Source: Fragum whitleyi (lineage: Eukaryota > Mollusca > Bivalvia > Cardiida > Cardiidae). Taken from it: 64,000 nucleotides of DNA. The translations under genes were made by a program, and so were the position numbers. Below are positions 13,101 to 26,361 of the stretch, one piece after another. The notes under the pieces are model-generated. The model saw only the letters and a list, made by a program, of their open reading frames with translations, was not told where the DNA came from and searched no databases. The stretch is from contig OX411543.1 in the NCBI GenBank assembly GCA_948146395.1, positions 22,794,026 to 22,858,025 on the forward strand, given 5' to 3'. Each line of letters starts with the position of its first letter. The first letter of the stretch is position 1.

Positions 13101-13555
13101 CAAATTGAGAAATGTACTTGTCTGTTTCAGAAGGCTATTTCTGACAAGTTGGGTATGTGAATTTCAAACCCCTGTTAATGTGAATCAAGTCCAAATTAAT
13201 TAAAACAACAACATTTTTCCCGTTTCAAATAGTTGAAAAAGAAAAATTGTTTGAAAAGACAATGATACTCAAATCAATACTAAATGAAAAAAAAAAAACA
13301 TAACAAAACATGTGTGTGTGTGTGGGGGGGGGGGTAGACCTGAAGAAGGGGGGGGGGGTATTCGGAAGGATAGTCAGCCGGGTTGGCATGACTATATCGG
13401 TCAGCAAAGGAAAAAAAAAATTGCAGACAAAGACCAGATCAGATCCTAGTCAAATTTTCTTCTCTTTGTTGAGCTTTACACCAAGGCTTTCAGAGTGAAC
13501 CAAAAATGACTGATAATCTTTGAACAAAGTGTTCAAAATAAAAACAATGTAGTAG
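10146..13555 (+). repeat. Macrorepeat unit 5, split by a DNA transposon
   Basis: A 3,410-bp unit containing an ~830-bp insertion at 10855-11679; the flanks are ordinary unit sequence. It shares the GAAAAATTG variant (near 13241) and the shortened ATTGCAGAC junction with unit 7. Exon-like a is at 10208-10382. Confidence 0.95.
10855..11679. mobile_element. TA-flanked non-autonomous DNA transposon inserted in unit 5
   Basis: Absent from all other units, so its boundaries are exact. The 28-bp terminal inverted repeats begin CTCAGTTCCAAAAGAAAGTG at the left and, reverse-complemented, CTGAGTTCCATAAGAAAGTG at the right; about 26 of 28 positions agree. TA dinucleotides flank both ends, in a TATATA context that leaves the exact duplication length ambiguous. 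Terminal inverted repeats plus TA target suggest a Tc1/mariner-type element. Internal frames (a 106-codon minus frame that overlaps the left end, 62-63-codon plus frames) show no transposase motif I can see, so it is probably non-autonomous at ~825 bp. Confidence 0.88.
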
Positions 13556-16126
13556 TTGATTGTGAGTGACAGTTCTTTTATATTAAGAGTTTCACGACTC
13601 TCACTCTTTTATTCCAGTGAGACAGATCTTGAATTGTCATCGACAAATTACTTGCTGAATGCTGTGATTGGTGCTTTCTTCATCGCTCAGTCTAGACTTC
13701 GGATAGTCGTCGATACCAGCTCTTCGTATTGGTCGGTTTTCCTTGTAGAGATGGTCACAGAAGCATGCCTTTGTCCGATTCCTTTAGCCATTGTAAGTGT
13801 TGTTTATGTTGCATTAAAATCAATTAAGTGAATATAAATGGCCTCTGTGACTATATTTTATCTATATTCTGTAATGTAAAACCAGGCACATGCCATCTGC
13901 ATCCTCAAGTTAAATGATGCTTGACATATTAACTGACATCAAACCTCTTACTTGCTCTATTGATTAATCTGAATGATTAAAACTTTTTGAATGCCAAATC
14001 TAGCCTATGATATGCTCTACTCTTAAAGATGTTTTCTTACTAACTATATCACACTTATAAGTAATGGAATGTTTGTTTTGCCACTACTCAAATTGATGAA
14101 AAAGGTAAAAAAGTTGGCTCAAACATCACAAAGAAAGTCTTTTTGCACCATATTTTCCATGGTTTTGCGACAATCTTGCATAATTTGGTGGCCAAAGATT
14201 GATTAAAAATTATCCATAAAGCATCAAAAAGATTCTCCTGTATAAGCAGCAAACACAAAATATATTGTTATGTATATATCCCTCGAGTATTATTGAAATC
14301 ATAGCAGTTTTATGATGATTATTAGGATGCGGAATGAAATTCATTTTGGCATGATTTTTTCAAAAACACCTGCATGTTTCAAACTCCTCCAGACAAGGCA
14401 AAAAGTGGATGGAGCCATCTTATGATATCTTATTTTTACTCAGAAATGAACCAAAAACCAGCAGAAAATAAAATTTGGTGTTTCTCTTGAACTTAAGATT
14501 TTATTTAGGAGGGACCCCAGTGAGAATTACTTCCTGAGGTCGTTGTATGGTAAAAGTAGTTCCTAAAGAAAATGTAGTCCCTCAATGATAGATCTGTTTT
14601 TAGTGTTAAACAGTGATTTACTTGTAGTTTTGCATAATTTTTAAGTTATTTCACCTTTGTTCTAGAGTTTTGAAGTGCATTTTACTATCTCTTTGCAGGA
14701 GTTTATTCTCCAGGTGGGGGATGAAGAATATAGGGCGTGATTTCTGGGCCCGTAGCTTTGTTGGTTCCGAAAGAACGGTTCCCTTGCTGTGACTGTATTA
14801 TCTAAAAAACTGCCTTATCAACCTACATGACAATTGGTTTTAAAAAGAAGTTCTTAGAAAGAGGAATAAGCACCCGTAACCCCCATACCTCAACGAAAAT
14901 TCTGAAAAGAGCTACGGTTTGGAGAAAAACACTGATTTACCATACACTAAAGAGGACAAATTTTCACCGGGGTCTGACCTAGATGGGAAAATATGAACTT
15001 CTTTATTTATGGAGATTTCAACCTGAAACTTTGTACAAAAGTTGGGATTCATGCTGGAATGTCAATTAGCAGAGAATTTCCCTCAAGGTTTGTGTATTTT
15101 TCTATATTTTAGTATTTTACACGAATGTCGTAAAAAAATCTACATTTGTGGGAGAGTGATCTCCCTTTGAATGGAAGCTTGTTTTGTTTTCATCTTTTTG
15201 AAACATTTTGGCATGCAGGATGAGAAAACTAAACTGTTAAATCAGCTTAAGACAACAATTCATTTATATCATGGTAATGTATGAGAAAATTTGTACTTTT
15301 AAATGCCCCGTCAGAGCTTCGGAGGTACATTTCTTCCGAATTTTACAGCCGACAAGTACAGGAAAAGATCACTTGTCCGATTAAGATTTATTATTTCAAA
15401 TTTAAGGATAATTCTTCATTGAAAAAATCTTCAATTTGCCATGTTGTAGATATGTAAACCTTGCCATTATATACCTTTTGTGCTGGCTAATTTAGACAAG
15501 AGAAAACTTGGAGATAAAAGGAGAATTTGCTTTATGCAAGTATTTTCTCCTTTCCTCTAAATGATTTCCAATCAGTGCAAGTATTAATTCTTAAAAAAAG
15601 ATAAATTGGCTTATAAGTGGTAATCTCTTACATAGTGATATGATTTTTCACTCACTTTTATTTCCTTTTAGTTCTTGAGCAAATTGAGAAATGTACTTGT
15701 CTGTTTCAGAAGGCTATTTCTGACAAGTTGGGTATGTGAATTTCAAACCCCTGTTAATGTGAATCAAGTCCAAATTAATTAAAACAACATTTTTCCCGTT
15801 TCAAATAGTTGAAAAAGAAAGTTTGTTTGAAAAGACAATGATACTCAAATCAATACTAAATGAAAAAAAAACCATAACAAAACATGTGTGTGTGTGGGGG
15901 GGGGGGGGTAGACCTGAAGAAGGGGGGGTATTCGGAAGGATAGTCAGCCGGGTTGGCATGACTATATCGGTCAGCAAAGGAAAAAAAAAATTTGCAGACA
16001 AAGACCAGATCAGATCCTAGTCAAATTTTCTTCTCTTTGTTGAGCTTTACACCAAGGCTTTCAGAGTGAACCAAAAATGACTGATAATCTTTGAACAAAG
16101 TGTTCAAAATAAAAACAATGTAGTAG
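13556..16126 (+). repeat. Macrorepeat unit 6
   Basis: Full 2,571-bp unit. Shares GCTTTATGCAAG (near 15530) and a short seven-G second tract with unit 8. One CAA is deleted from the CAACAACA run near 15785. Exon-like a is at 13618-13792. Confidence 0.95.
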
Positions 16127-18706
16127 TTGATTGTGAGTGACAGTTCTTTTATATTAAGAGTTTCACGACTCTCACTCTTTTATTCCAGTGAGACAGATCT
16201 TGAATTGTCATCGACAAATTACTTGCTGAATGCTGTGATTGGTGCTTTCTTCATCGCTCAGTCTAGACTTCGGATAGTCGTCGATACCAGCTCTTCGTAT
16301 TGGTCGGTTTTCCTTGTAGAGATGGTCACAGAAGCATGCCTTTGTCCGATTCCTTTAGCCATTGTAAGTGTTGTTTATGTTGCATTAAAATCAATTAAGT
16401 GAATATAAATGGCCTCTGTGACTATATTTTATCTATATTCTGTAATGTAAAACCAGGCACATGCCATCTGCATCCTCAAGTTAAATGATGCTTGACATAT
16501 TAACTGACATCAAACCTCTTACTTGCTCTATTGATTAATCTGAATGATTAAAACTTTTTGAATGCCAAATCTAGCCTATGATATGCTCTACTCTTAAAGA
16601 TGTTTTCTTACTAACTATATCACACTTATAAGTAATGGAATGTTTGTTTTGCCACTACTCAAATTGATGAAAAAGGTAAAAAAGTTGGCTCAAACATCAC
16701 AAAGAAAGTCTTTTTGCACCATATTTTCCATGGTTTTGCGACAATCTTGCATAATTTGGTGGCCAAAGATTGATTAAAAATTATCCATAAAGCATCAAAA
16801 AGATTCTCCTGTATAAGCAGCAAACACAAAATATATTGTTATGTATATATCCCTCGAGTATTATTGAAATCATAGCAGTTTTATGATGATTATTAGGATG
16901 CGGAATGAAATTCATTTTGGCATGATTTTTTCAAAAACACCTGCATGTTTCAAACTCCTCCAGACAAGGCAAAAAGTGGATGGAGCCATCTTATGATATC
17001 TTATTTTTACTCAGAAATGAACCAAAAACCAGCAGAAAATAAAATTTGGTGTTTCTCTTGAACTTAAGATTTTATTTAGGAGGGACCCCAGTGAGAATTA
17101 CTTCCTGAGGTCGTTGTATGGTAAAAGTAGTTCCTAAAGAAAATGTAGTCCCTCAATGATAGATCTGTTTTTAGTGTTAAACAGTGATTTACTTGTAGTT
17201 TTGCATAATTTTTAAGTTATTTCACCTTTGTTCTAGAGTTTTGAAGTGCATTTTACTATCTCTTTGCAGGAGTTTATTCTCCAGGTGGGGGATGAAGAAT
17301 ATAGGGCGTGATTTCTGGGCCCGTAGCTTTGTTGGTTCCGAAAGAACGGTTCCCTTGCTGTGACTGTATTATCTAAAAAACTGCCTTATCAACCTACATG
17401 ACAATTGGTTTTAAAAAGAAGTTCTTAGAAAGAGGAATAAGCACCCGTAACCCCCATACCTCAACGAAAATTCTGAAAAGAGCTACGGTTTGGAGAAAAA
17501 CACTGATTTACCATACACTAAAGAGGACAAATTTTCACCGGGGTCTGACCTAGATGGGAAAATATGAACTTCTTTATTTATGGAGATTTCAACCTGAAAC
17601 TTTGTACAAAAGTTGGGATTCATGCTGGAATGTCAATTAGCAGAGAATTTCCCTCAAGGTTTGTGTATTTTTCTATATTTTAGTATTTTACACGAATGTC
17701 GTAAAAAAATCTACATTTGTGGGAGAGTGATCTCCCTTTGAATGGAAGCTTGTTTTGTTTTCATCTTTTTGAAACATTTTGGCATGCAGGATGAGAAAAC
17801 TAAACTGTTAAATCAGCTTAAGACAACAATTCATTTATATCATGGTAATGTATGAGAAAATTTGTACTTTTAAATGCCCCGTCAGAGCTTCGGAGGTACA
17901 TTTCTTCCGAATTTTACAGCCGACAAGTACAGGAAAAGATCACTTGTCCGATTAAGATTTATTATTTCAAATTTAAGGATAATTCTTCATTGAAAAAATC
18001 TTCAATTTGCCATGTTGTAGATATGTAAACCTTGCCATTATATACCTTTTGTGCTGGCTAATTTAGACAAGAGAAAACTTGGAGATAAAAGGAGAATTTG
18101 CTTGATGCAAGTATTTTCTCCTTTCCTCTAAATGATTTCCAATCAGTGCAAGTATTAATTCTTAAAAAAAGATAAATTGGCTTATAAGTGGTAATCTCTT
18201 ACATAGTGATATGATTTTTCACTCACTTTTATTTCCTTTTAGTTCTTGAGCAAATTGAGAAATGTACTTGTCTGTTTCAGAAGGCTATTTCTGACAAGTT
18301 GGGTATGTGAATTTCAAACCCCTGTTAATGTGAATCAAGTCCAAATTAATTAAAACAACAACATTTTTCCCGTTTCAAATAGTTGAAAAAGAAAAATTGT
18401 TTGAAAAGACAATGATACTCAAATCAATACTAAATGAAAAAAAAAAAAAACATAACAAAACATGTGTGTGTGTGTGGGGGGGGGGGTAGACCTGAAGAAG
18501 GGGGGGGGGTATTCGGAAGGATAGTCAGCCGGGTTGGCATGACTATATCGGTCAGCAAAGGAAAAAAAAAATTGCAGACAAAGACCAGATCAGATCCTAG
18601 TCAAATTTTCTTCTCTTTGTTGAGCTTTACACCAAGGCTTTCAGAGTGAACCAAAAATGACTGATAATCTTTGAACAAAGTGTTCAAAATAAAAACAATG
18701 TAGTAG
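16127..18706 (+). repeat. Macrorepeat unit 7
   Basis: Full 2,580-bp unit. Shares GAAAAATTG (near 18391) with unit 5 but lacks the transposon. Exon-like a is at 16189-16363. Confidence 0.95.
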
Positions 18707-21281
18707 TTGATTGTGAGTGACAGTTCTTTTATATTAAGAGTTTCACGACTCTCACTCTTTTATTCCAGTGAGACAGATCTTGAATTGTCATCGACAAATT
18801 ACTTGCTGAATGCTGTGATTGGTGCTTTCTTCATCGCTCAGTCTAGACTTCGGATAGTCGTCGATACCAGCTCTTCGTATTGGTCGGTTTTCCTTGTAGA
18901 GATGGTCACAGAAGCATGCCTTTGTCCGATTCCTTTAGCCATTGTAAGTGTTGTTTATGTTGCATTAAAATCAATTAAGTGAATATAAATGGCCTCTGTG
19001 ACTATATTTTATCTATATTCTGTAATGTAAAACCAGGCACATGCCATCTGCATCCTCAAGTTAAATGATGCTTGACATATTAACTGACATCAAACCTCTT
19101 ACTTGCTCTATTGATTAATCTGAATGATTAAAACTTTTTGAATGCCAAATCTAGCCTATGATATGCTCTACTCTTAAAGATGTTTTCTTACTAACTATAT
19201 CACACTTATAAGTAATGGAATGTTTGTTTTGCCACTACTCAAATTGATGAAAAAGGTAAAAAAGTTGGCTCAAACATCACAAAGAAAGTCTTTTTGCACC
19301 ATATTTTCCATGGTTTTGCGACAATCTTGCATAATTTGGTGGCCAAAGATTGATTAAAAATTATCCATAAAGCATCAAAAAGATTCTCCTGTATAAGCAG
19401 CAAACACAAAATATATTGTTATGTATATATCCCTCGAGTATTATTGAAATCATAGCAGTTTTATGATGATTATTAGGATGCGGAATGAAATTCATTTTGG
19501 CATGATTTTTTCAAAAACACCTGCATGTTTCAAACTCCTCCAGACAAGGCAAAAAGTGGATGGAGCCATCTTATGATATCTTATTTTTACTCAGAAATGA
19601 ACCAAAAACCAGCAGAAAATAAAATTTGGTGTTTCTCTTGAACTTAAGATTTTATTTAGGAGGGACCCCAGTGAGAATTACTTCCTGAGGTCGTTGTATG
19701 GTAAAAGTAGTTCCTAAAGAAAATGTAGTCCCTCAATGATAGATCTGTTTTTAGTGTTAAACAGTGATTTACTTGTAGTTTTGCATAATTTTTAAGTTAT
19801 TTCACCTTTGTTCTAGAGTTTTGAAGTGCATTTTACTATCTCTTTGCAGGAGTTTATTCTCCAGGTGGGGGATGAAGAATATAGGGCGTGATTTCTGGGC
19901 CCGTAGCTTTGTTGGTTCCGAAAGAACGGTTCCCTTGCTGTGACTGTATTATCTAAAAAACTGCCTTATCAACCTACATGACAATTGGTTTTAAAAAGAA
20001 GTTCTTAGAAAGAGGAATAAGCACCCGTAACCCCCATACCTCAACGAAAATTCTGAAAAGAGCTACGGTTTGGAGAAAAACACTGATTTACCATACACTA
20101 AAGAGGACAAATTTTCACCGGGGTCTGACCTAGATGGGAAAATATGAACTTCTTTATTTATGGAGATTTCAACCTGAAACTTTGTACAAAAGTTGGGATT
20201 CATGCTGGAATGTCAATTAGCAGAGAATTTCCCTCAAGGTTTGTGTATTTTTCTATATTTTAGTATTTTACACGAATGTCGTAAAAAAATCTACATTTGT
20301 GGGAGAGTGATCTCCCTTTGAATGGAAGCTTGTTTTGTTTTCATCTTTTTGAAACATTTTGGCATGCAGGATGAGAAAACTAAACTGTTAAATCAGCTTA
20401 AGACAACAATTCATTTATATCATGGTAATGTATGAGAAAATTTGTACTTTTAAATGCCCCGTCAGAGCTTCGGAGGTACATTTCTTCCGAATTTTACAGC
20501 CGACAAGTACAGGAAAAGATCACTTGTCCGATTAAGATTTATTATTTCAAATTTAAGGATAATTCTTCATTGAAAAAATCTTCAATTTGCCATGTTGTAG
20601 ATATGTAAACCTTGCCATTATATACCTTTTGTGCTGGCTAATTTAGACAAGAGAAAACTTGGAGATAAAAGGAGAATTTGCTTTATGCAAGTATTTTCTC
20701 CTTTCCTCTAAATGATTTCCAATCAGTGCAAGTATTAATTCTTAAAAAAAGATAAATTGGCTTATAAGTGGTAATCTCTTACATAGTGATATGATTTTTC
20801 ACTCACTTTTATTTCCTTTTAGTTCTTGAGCAAATTGAGAAATGTACTTGTCTGTTTCAGAAGGCTATTTCTGACAAGTTGGGTATGTGAATTTCAAACC
20901 CCTGTTAATGTGAATCAAGTCCAAATTAATTAAAACAACAACATTTTTCCCGTTTCAAATAGTTGAAAAAGAAAGTTTGTTTGAAAAGACAATGATACTC
21001 AAATCAATACTAAATGAAAAAAAAAACCATAACAAAACATGTGTGTGTGTGGGGGGGGGGGTAGACCTGAAGAAGGGGGGGTATTCGGAAGGATAGTCAG
21101 CCGGGTTGGCATGACTATATCGGTCAGCAAAGGAAAAAAAAAAAATTTGCAGACAAAGACCAGATCAGATCCTAGTCAAATTTTCTTCTCTTTGTTGAGC
21201 TTTACACCAAGGCTTTCAGAGTGAACCAAAAATGACTGATAATCTTTGAACAAAGTGTTCAAAATAAAAACAATGTAGTAG
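18707..21281 (+). repeat. Macrorepeat unit 8
   Basis: Full 2,575-bp unit sharing GCTTTATGCAAG (near 20682) and the seven-G tract with unit 6. Exon-like a is at 18769-18943. Confidence 0.95.
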
Positions 21282-23856
21282 TTGATTGTGAGTGACAGTT
21301 CTTTTATATTAAGAGTTTCACGACTCTCACTCTTTTATTCCAGTGAGACAGATCTTGAATTGTCATCGACAAATTACTTGCTGAATGCTGTGATTGGTGC
21401 TTTCTTCATCGCTCAGTCTAGACTTCGGATAGTCGTCGATACCAGCTCTTCGTATTGGTCGGTTTTCCTTGTAGAGATGGTCACAGAAGCATGCCTTTGT
21501 CCGATTCCTTTAGCCATTGTAAGTGTTGTTTATGTTGCATTAAAATCAATTAAGTGAATATAAATGGCCTCTGTGACTATATTTTATCTATATTCTGTAA
21601 TGTAAAACCAGGCACATGCCATCTGCATCCTCAAGTTAAATGATGCTTGACATATTAACTGACATCAAACCTCTTACTTGCTCTATTGATTAATCTGAAT
21701 GATTAAAACTTTTTGAATGCCAAATCTAGCCTATGATATGCTCTACTCTTAAAGATGTTTTCTTACTAACTATATCACACTTATAAGTAATGGAATGTTT
21801 GTTTTGCCACTACTCAAATTGATGAAAAAGGTAAAAAAGTTGGCTCAAACATCACAAAGAAAGTCTTTTTGCACCATATTTTCCATGGTTTTGCGACAAT
21901 CTTGCATAATTTGGTGGCCAAAGATTGATTAAAAATTATCCATAAAGCATCAAAAAGATTCTCCTGTATAAGCAGCAAACACAAAATATATTGTTATGTA
22001 TATATCCCTCGAGTATTATTGAAATCATAGCAGTTTTATGATGATTATTAGGATGCGGAATGAAATTCATTTTGGCATGATTTTTTCAAAAACACCTGCA
22101 TGTTTCAAACTCCTCCAGACAAGGCAAAAAGTGGATGGAGCCATCTTATGATATCTTATTTTTACTCAGAAATGAACCAAAAACCAGCAGAAAATAAAAT
22201 TTGGTGTTTCTCTTGAACTTAAGATTTTATTTAGGAGGGACCCCAGTGAGAATTACTTCCTGAGGTCGTTGTATGGTAAAAGTAGTTCCTAAAGAAAATG
22301 TAGTCCCTCAATGATAGATCTGTTTTTAGTGTTAAACAGTGATTTACTTGTAGTTTTGCATAATTTTTAAGTTATTTCACCTTTGTTCTAGAGTTTTGAA
22401 GTGCATTTTACTATCTCTTTGCAGGAGTTTATTCTCCAGGTGGGGGATGAAGAATATAGGGCGTGATTTCTGGGCCCGTAGCTTTGTTGGTTCCGAAAGA
22501 ACGGTTCCCTTGCTGTGACTGTATTATCTAAAAAACTGCCTTATCAACCTACATGACAATTGGTTTTAAAAAGAAGTTCTTAGAAAGAGGAATAAGCACC
22601 CGTAACCCCCATACCTCAACGAAAATTCTGAAAAGAGCTACGGTTTGGAGAAAAACACTGATTTACCATACACTAAAGAGGACAAATTTTCACCGGGGTC
22701 TGACCTAGATGGGAAAATATGAACTTCTTTATTTATGGAGATTTCAACCTGAAACTTTGTACAAAAGTTGGGATTCATGCTGGAATGTCAATTAGCAGAG
22801 AATTTCCCTCAAGGTTTGTGTATTTTTCTATATTTTAGTATTTTACACGAATGTCGTAAAAAAATCTACATTTGTGGGAGAGTGATCTCCCTTTGAATGG
22901 AAGCTTGTTTTGTTTTCATCTTTTTGAAACATTTTGGCATGCAGGATGAGAAAACTAAACTGTTAAATCAGCTTAAGACAACAATTCATTTATATCATGG
23001 TAATGTATGAGAAAATTTGTACTTTTAAATGCCCCGTCAGAGCTTCGGAGGTACATTTCTTCCGAATTTTACAGCCGACAAGTACAGGAAAAGATCACTT
23101 GTCCGATTAAGATTTATTATTTCAAATTTAAGGATAATTCTTCATTGAAAAAATCTTCAATTTGCCATGTTGTAGATATGTAAACCTTGCCATTATATAC
23201 CTTTTGTGCTGGCTAATTTAGACAAGAGAAAACTTGGAGATAAAAGGAGAATTTGCTTGATGCAAGTATTTTCTCCTTTCCTCTAAATGATTTCCAATCA
23301 GTGCAAGTATTAATTCTTAAAAAAAGATAAATTGGCTTATAAGTGGTAATCTCTTACATAGTGATATGATTTTTCACTCACTTTTATTTCCTTTTAGTTC
23401 TTGAGCAAATTGAGAAATGTACTTGTCTGTTTCAGAAGGCTATTTCTGACAAGTTGGGTATGTGAATTTCAAACCCCTGTTAATGTGAATCAAGTCCAAA
23501 TTAATTAAAACAACAACATTTTTCCCGTTTCAAATAGTTGAAAAAGAAAGTTTGTTTGAAAAGACAATGATACTCAAATCAATACTAAATGAAAAAAAAA
23601 CCATAACAAAACATGTGTGTGTGGGGGGGGGGTAGACCTGAAGAAGGGGGGGGGGGGGGTATTCGGAAGGATAGTCAGCCGGGTTGGCATGACTATATCG
23701 GTCAGCAAAGGAAAAAAAAATTTGCAGACAAAGACCAGATCAGATCCTAGTCAAATTTTCTTCTCTTTGTTGAGCTTTACACCAAGGCTTTCAGAGTGAA
23801 CCAAAAATGACTGATAATCTTTGAACAAAGTGTTCAAAATAAAAACAATGTAGTAG
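21282..23856 (+). repeat. Macrorepeat unit 9
   Basis: Full 2,575-bp unit with the commonest variants (GCTTGATGCAAG, GAAAGTTTG). Last unit to contain exon-like b and c. Exon-like a is at 21344-21518. Confidence 0.95.
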
Positions 23857-25285
23857 TTGATTGTGAGTGACAGTTCTTTTATATTAAGAGTTTCACGACT
23901 CTCACTCTTTTATTCCAGTGAGACAGATCTTGAATTGTCATCGACAAATTACTTGCTGAATGCTGTGATTGGTGCTTTCTTCATCGCTCAGTCTAGACTT
24001 CGGATAGTCGTCGATACCAGCTCTTCGTATTGGTCGGTTTTCCTTGTAGAGATGGTCACAGAAGCATGCCTTTGTCCGATTCCTTTAGCCATTGTAAGTG
24101 TTGTTTATGTTGCATTAAAATCAATTAAGTGAATATAAATGGCCTCTGTGACTATATTTTATCTATATTCTGTAATGTAAAACCAGGCACATGCCATCTG
24201 CATCCTCAAGTTAAATGATGCTTGACATATTAACTGACATCAAACCTCTTACTTGCTCTATTGATTAATCTGAATGATTAAAACTTTTTGAATGCCAAAT
24301 CTAGCCTATGATATGCTCTACTCTTAAAGATGTTTTCTTACTAACTATATCACACTTATAAGTAATGGAATGTTTGTTTTGCCACTACTCAAATTGATGA
24401 AAAAGGTAAAAAAGTTGGCTCAAACATCACAAAGAAAGTCTTTTTGCACCATATTTTCCATGGTTTTGCGACAATCTTGCATAATTTGGTGGCCAAAGAT
24501 TGATTAAAAATTATCCATAAAGCATCAAAAAGATTCTCCTGTATAAGCAGCAAACACAAAATATATTGTTATGTATATATCCCTCGAGTATTATTGAAAT
24601 CATAGCAGTTTTATGATGATTATTAGGATGCGGAATGAAATTCATTTTGGCATGATTTTTTCAAAAACACCTGCATGTTTCAAACTCCTCCAGACAAGGC
24701 AAAAAGTGGATGGAGCCATCTTATGATATCTTATTTTTACTCAGAAATGAACCAAAAACCAGCAGAAAATAAAATTTGGTGTTTCTCTTGAACTTAAGAT
24801 TTTATTTAGGAGGGACCCCAGTGAGAATTACTTCCTGAGGTCGTTGTATGGTAAAAGTAGTTCCTAAAGAAAATGTAGTCCCTCAATGATAGATCTGTTT
24901 TTAGTGTTAAACAGTGATTTACTTGTAGTTTTGCATAATTTTTAAGTTATTTCACCTTTGTTCTAGAGTTTTGAAGTGCATTTTACTATCTCTTTGCAGG
25001 AGTTTATTCTCCAGGTGGGGGATGAAGAATATAGGGCGTGATTTCTGGGCCCGTAGCTTTGTTGGTTCCGAAAGAACGGTTCCCTTGCTGTGACTGTATT
25101 ATCTAAAAAACTGCCTTATCAACCTACATGACAATTGGTTTTAAAAAGAAGTTCTTAGAAAGAGGAATAAGCACCCGTAACCCCCATGCCTCAACGAAAA
25201 TTCTGAAAAGAGCTACGGTTTGGAGAAAAACACTGATTTACCATACACTAAAGAGGACAAATTTTCACCGGGGTCTGACCTAGAT
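23857..25285 (+). repeat. Macrorepeat unit 10 (truncated, array end)
   Basis: Only the first 1,429 bp of the unit are present. It holds exon-like a (23919-24093) but stops before b and c. Private CCCCCATGCCTC near 25182. The join to unrelated sequence at 25285/25286 is sharp, with no obvious transposon end. Confidence 0.95.
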
Positions 25286-25800
25286 ATGATAGTGCTACGA
25301 AAGCCTTAGACTGGTAGCCGTATCTTAAATAGAGGTTCATTATTGAAAATAAGTAATATAAAAGCAATGTCTAGTTTCTGAAAGCCTGATTTAAGACCTG
25401 TTTCTTTGAAGAGAAGTTAACTCATTTTAAGGTCTGAATGGTTCAACTTAGTTATCTACCTTGTTACAAACTTCTAAAAACAGGGCCTGAATCCCAGGCT
25501 ACGAAAGCCTAAGCTTACAGAGTCGCACTTGAAAAGGCATTCCATGTGTTTTCATGTTCCTGAGAAAGAGGAAGTGGTTTTAACCGACTGCTACCCAATG
25601 TACAGCGGGAAGAACTAAGGCTGGCTCATTTATAAGTATTCTGCCGTACGGACACCCAAGCGACGGTAGGTTTTGAACCTCTAGGTTGAGATCGAGCTCC
25701 AATATCTCTCTATCGGCTTGAGGCTTTTCTTCCTGAATACCTGCTACGGATTTGAAGCTGCATAGATTGTGAACAGGTGAACACGTTTAATATAGTGGAC
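25286..25800. other. Right flank of array with possible decayed minus-strand tRNA-like repeat
   Basis: Unique-looking sequence after the array. GCTACGAAAGCCTTAG near 25294 recurs as GCTACGAAAGCCTAAG near 25498. On the minus strand, about 25655-25725 contains a B-box-like AGGTTCAAAACCT and an A-box-like stretch, suggesting an old tRNA-derived SINE. No coding signal seen. Confidence 0.35.
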
Positions 25801-25895
25801 CCGTAATAGTTCCGCAACGTTTCGAAACGTCACGTACTTTAACAATGTTAACAGAGATTTCCTAATAACTTATAACTATTAGAAATATCCGTGTG
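25793..25895. repeat. Decayed MITE-D copy
   Basis: CCCGTAATAGTTCCGCAACG and the following GTTAACAGAGATTTCCTAAT resemble the better copies at 42151-42372 and 52376-52538. The ends are eroded. Confidence 0.5.
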
Positions 25896-26017
25896 ATAAC
25901 ATCCCATATGATATCGCTTTATTTATTTTTAGAACAATGACATAATGTGGTTATTTTTAGAAACTTGCATTTCTGTTAGAAACATAGACAAAACAAGGTA
26001 AACAAAGGTTATAAGAT

Positions 26018-26140
26018 ATTCAAGATTCAAGATTCTTTTATTGGCATAGAAAAAAACTTTACAGTTTATCGCCTTAAGCATATGGCAGCCGTAGTTTAAC
26101 AATACATAGAAGAGTATGAAATGATTTAAAAGACAAATAA
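26018..26140 (-). mobile_element. Probable 3' end fragment of a non-LTR retrotransposon
   Basis: ATTCAAGATTCAAGATTCTT at its left edge looks like a short-repeat tail read on the minus strand, followed by TTTTATTGGCATAG. The same TTTATTGGCATA motif sits beside the tail of the clearer LINE remnant at 28123-28570. No coding part is present. Confidence 0.4.
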
Positions 26141-26279
26141 AATACTTACTTAGTGTATTAGATTTGAAAATATCTAACTAGGTTGTGTGAATTGATAATT
26201 GTCTCACCAGAGCCTCGACAATGACCCATTCCCCTAAACTCGTTAGATACTTTTTTATACGAAACACTAAGTAAGTATT
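26141..26279. mobile_element. 139-bp foldback element
   Basis: Inverted repeat: AATACTTACTTAGTG at the left matches CACTAAGTAAGTATT at the right, and the arms continue inward with AGATT/TATCTAAC similarity. It looks like a small MITE. No other copy was noticed. Confidence 0.55.
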
Positions 26280-26361
26280 AAATATTTATCCAGCCAATGT
26301 GCGTATGATAACTAGTACGCCTAAGCGAAGTGAGCAGCTAGTGACTCGGATGAAATCTTTT

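Larger units (their letters stand above)
1..25285 (+). repeat. Tandem array of ~2.58-kb macrorepeat, about 9.5 units
   Basis: The same ~2,575-2,587-bp sequence recurs head to tail. A fixed landmark (TTGATTGTGAGTGACAG or its one-base variant) falls at 2402, 4982, 7569, 10146, 13556, 16127, 18707, 21282 and 23857, giving spacings of 2580, 2587, 2577, 3410 (with an insertion), 2571, 2580, 2575 and 2575. Units differ by scattered single bases and mainly by the length of poly-A, GT and poly-G tracts. The array extends beyond the left edge and ends at 25285, where the unit sequence stops mid-unit in GACCTAGAT. The unit is far longer than a classical satellite monomer. It may be a segmental tandem duplication containing exons of an unidentified gene. 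An assembly-generated array cannot be excluded, but private variants per unit argue that real copies exist. Confidence 0.97.
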
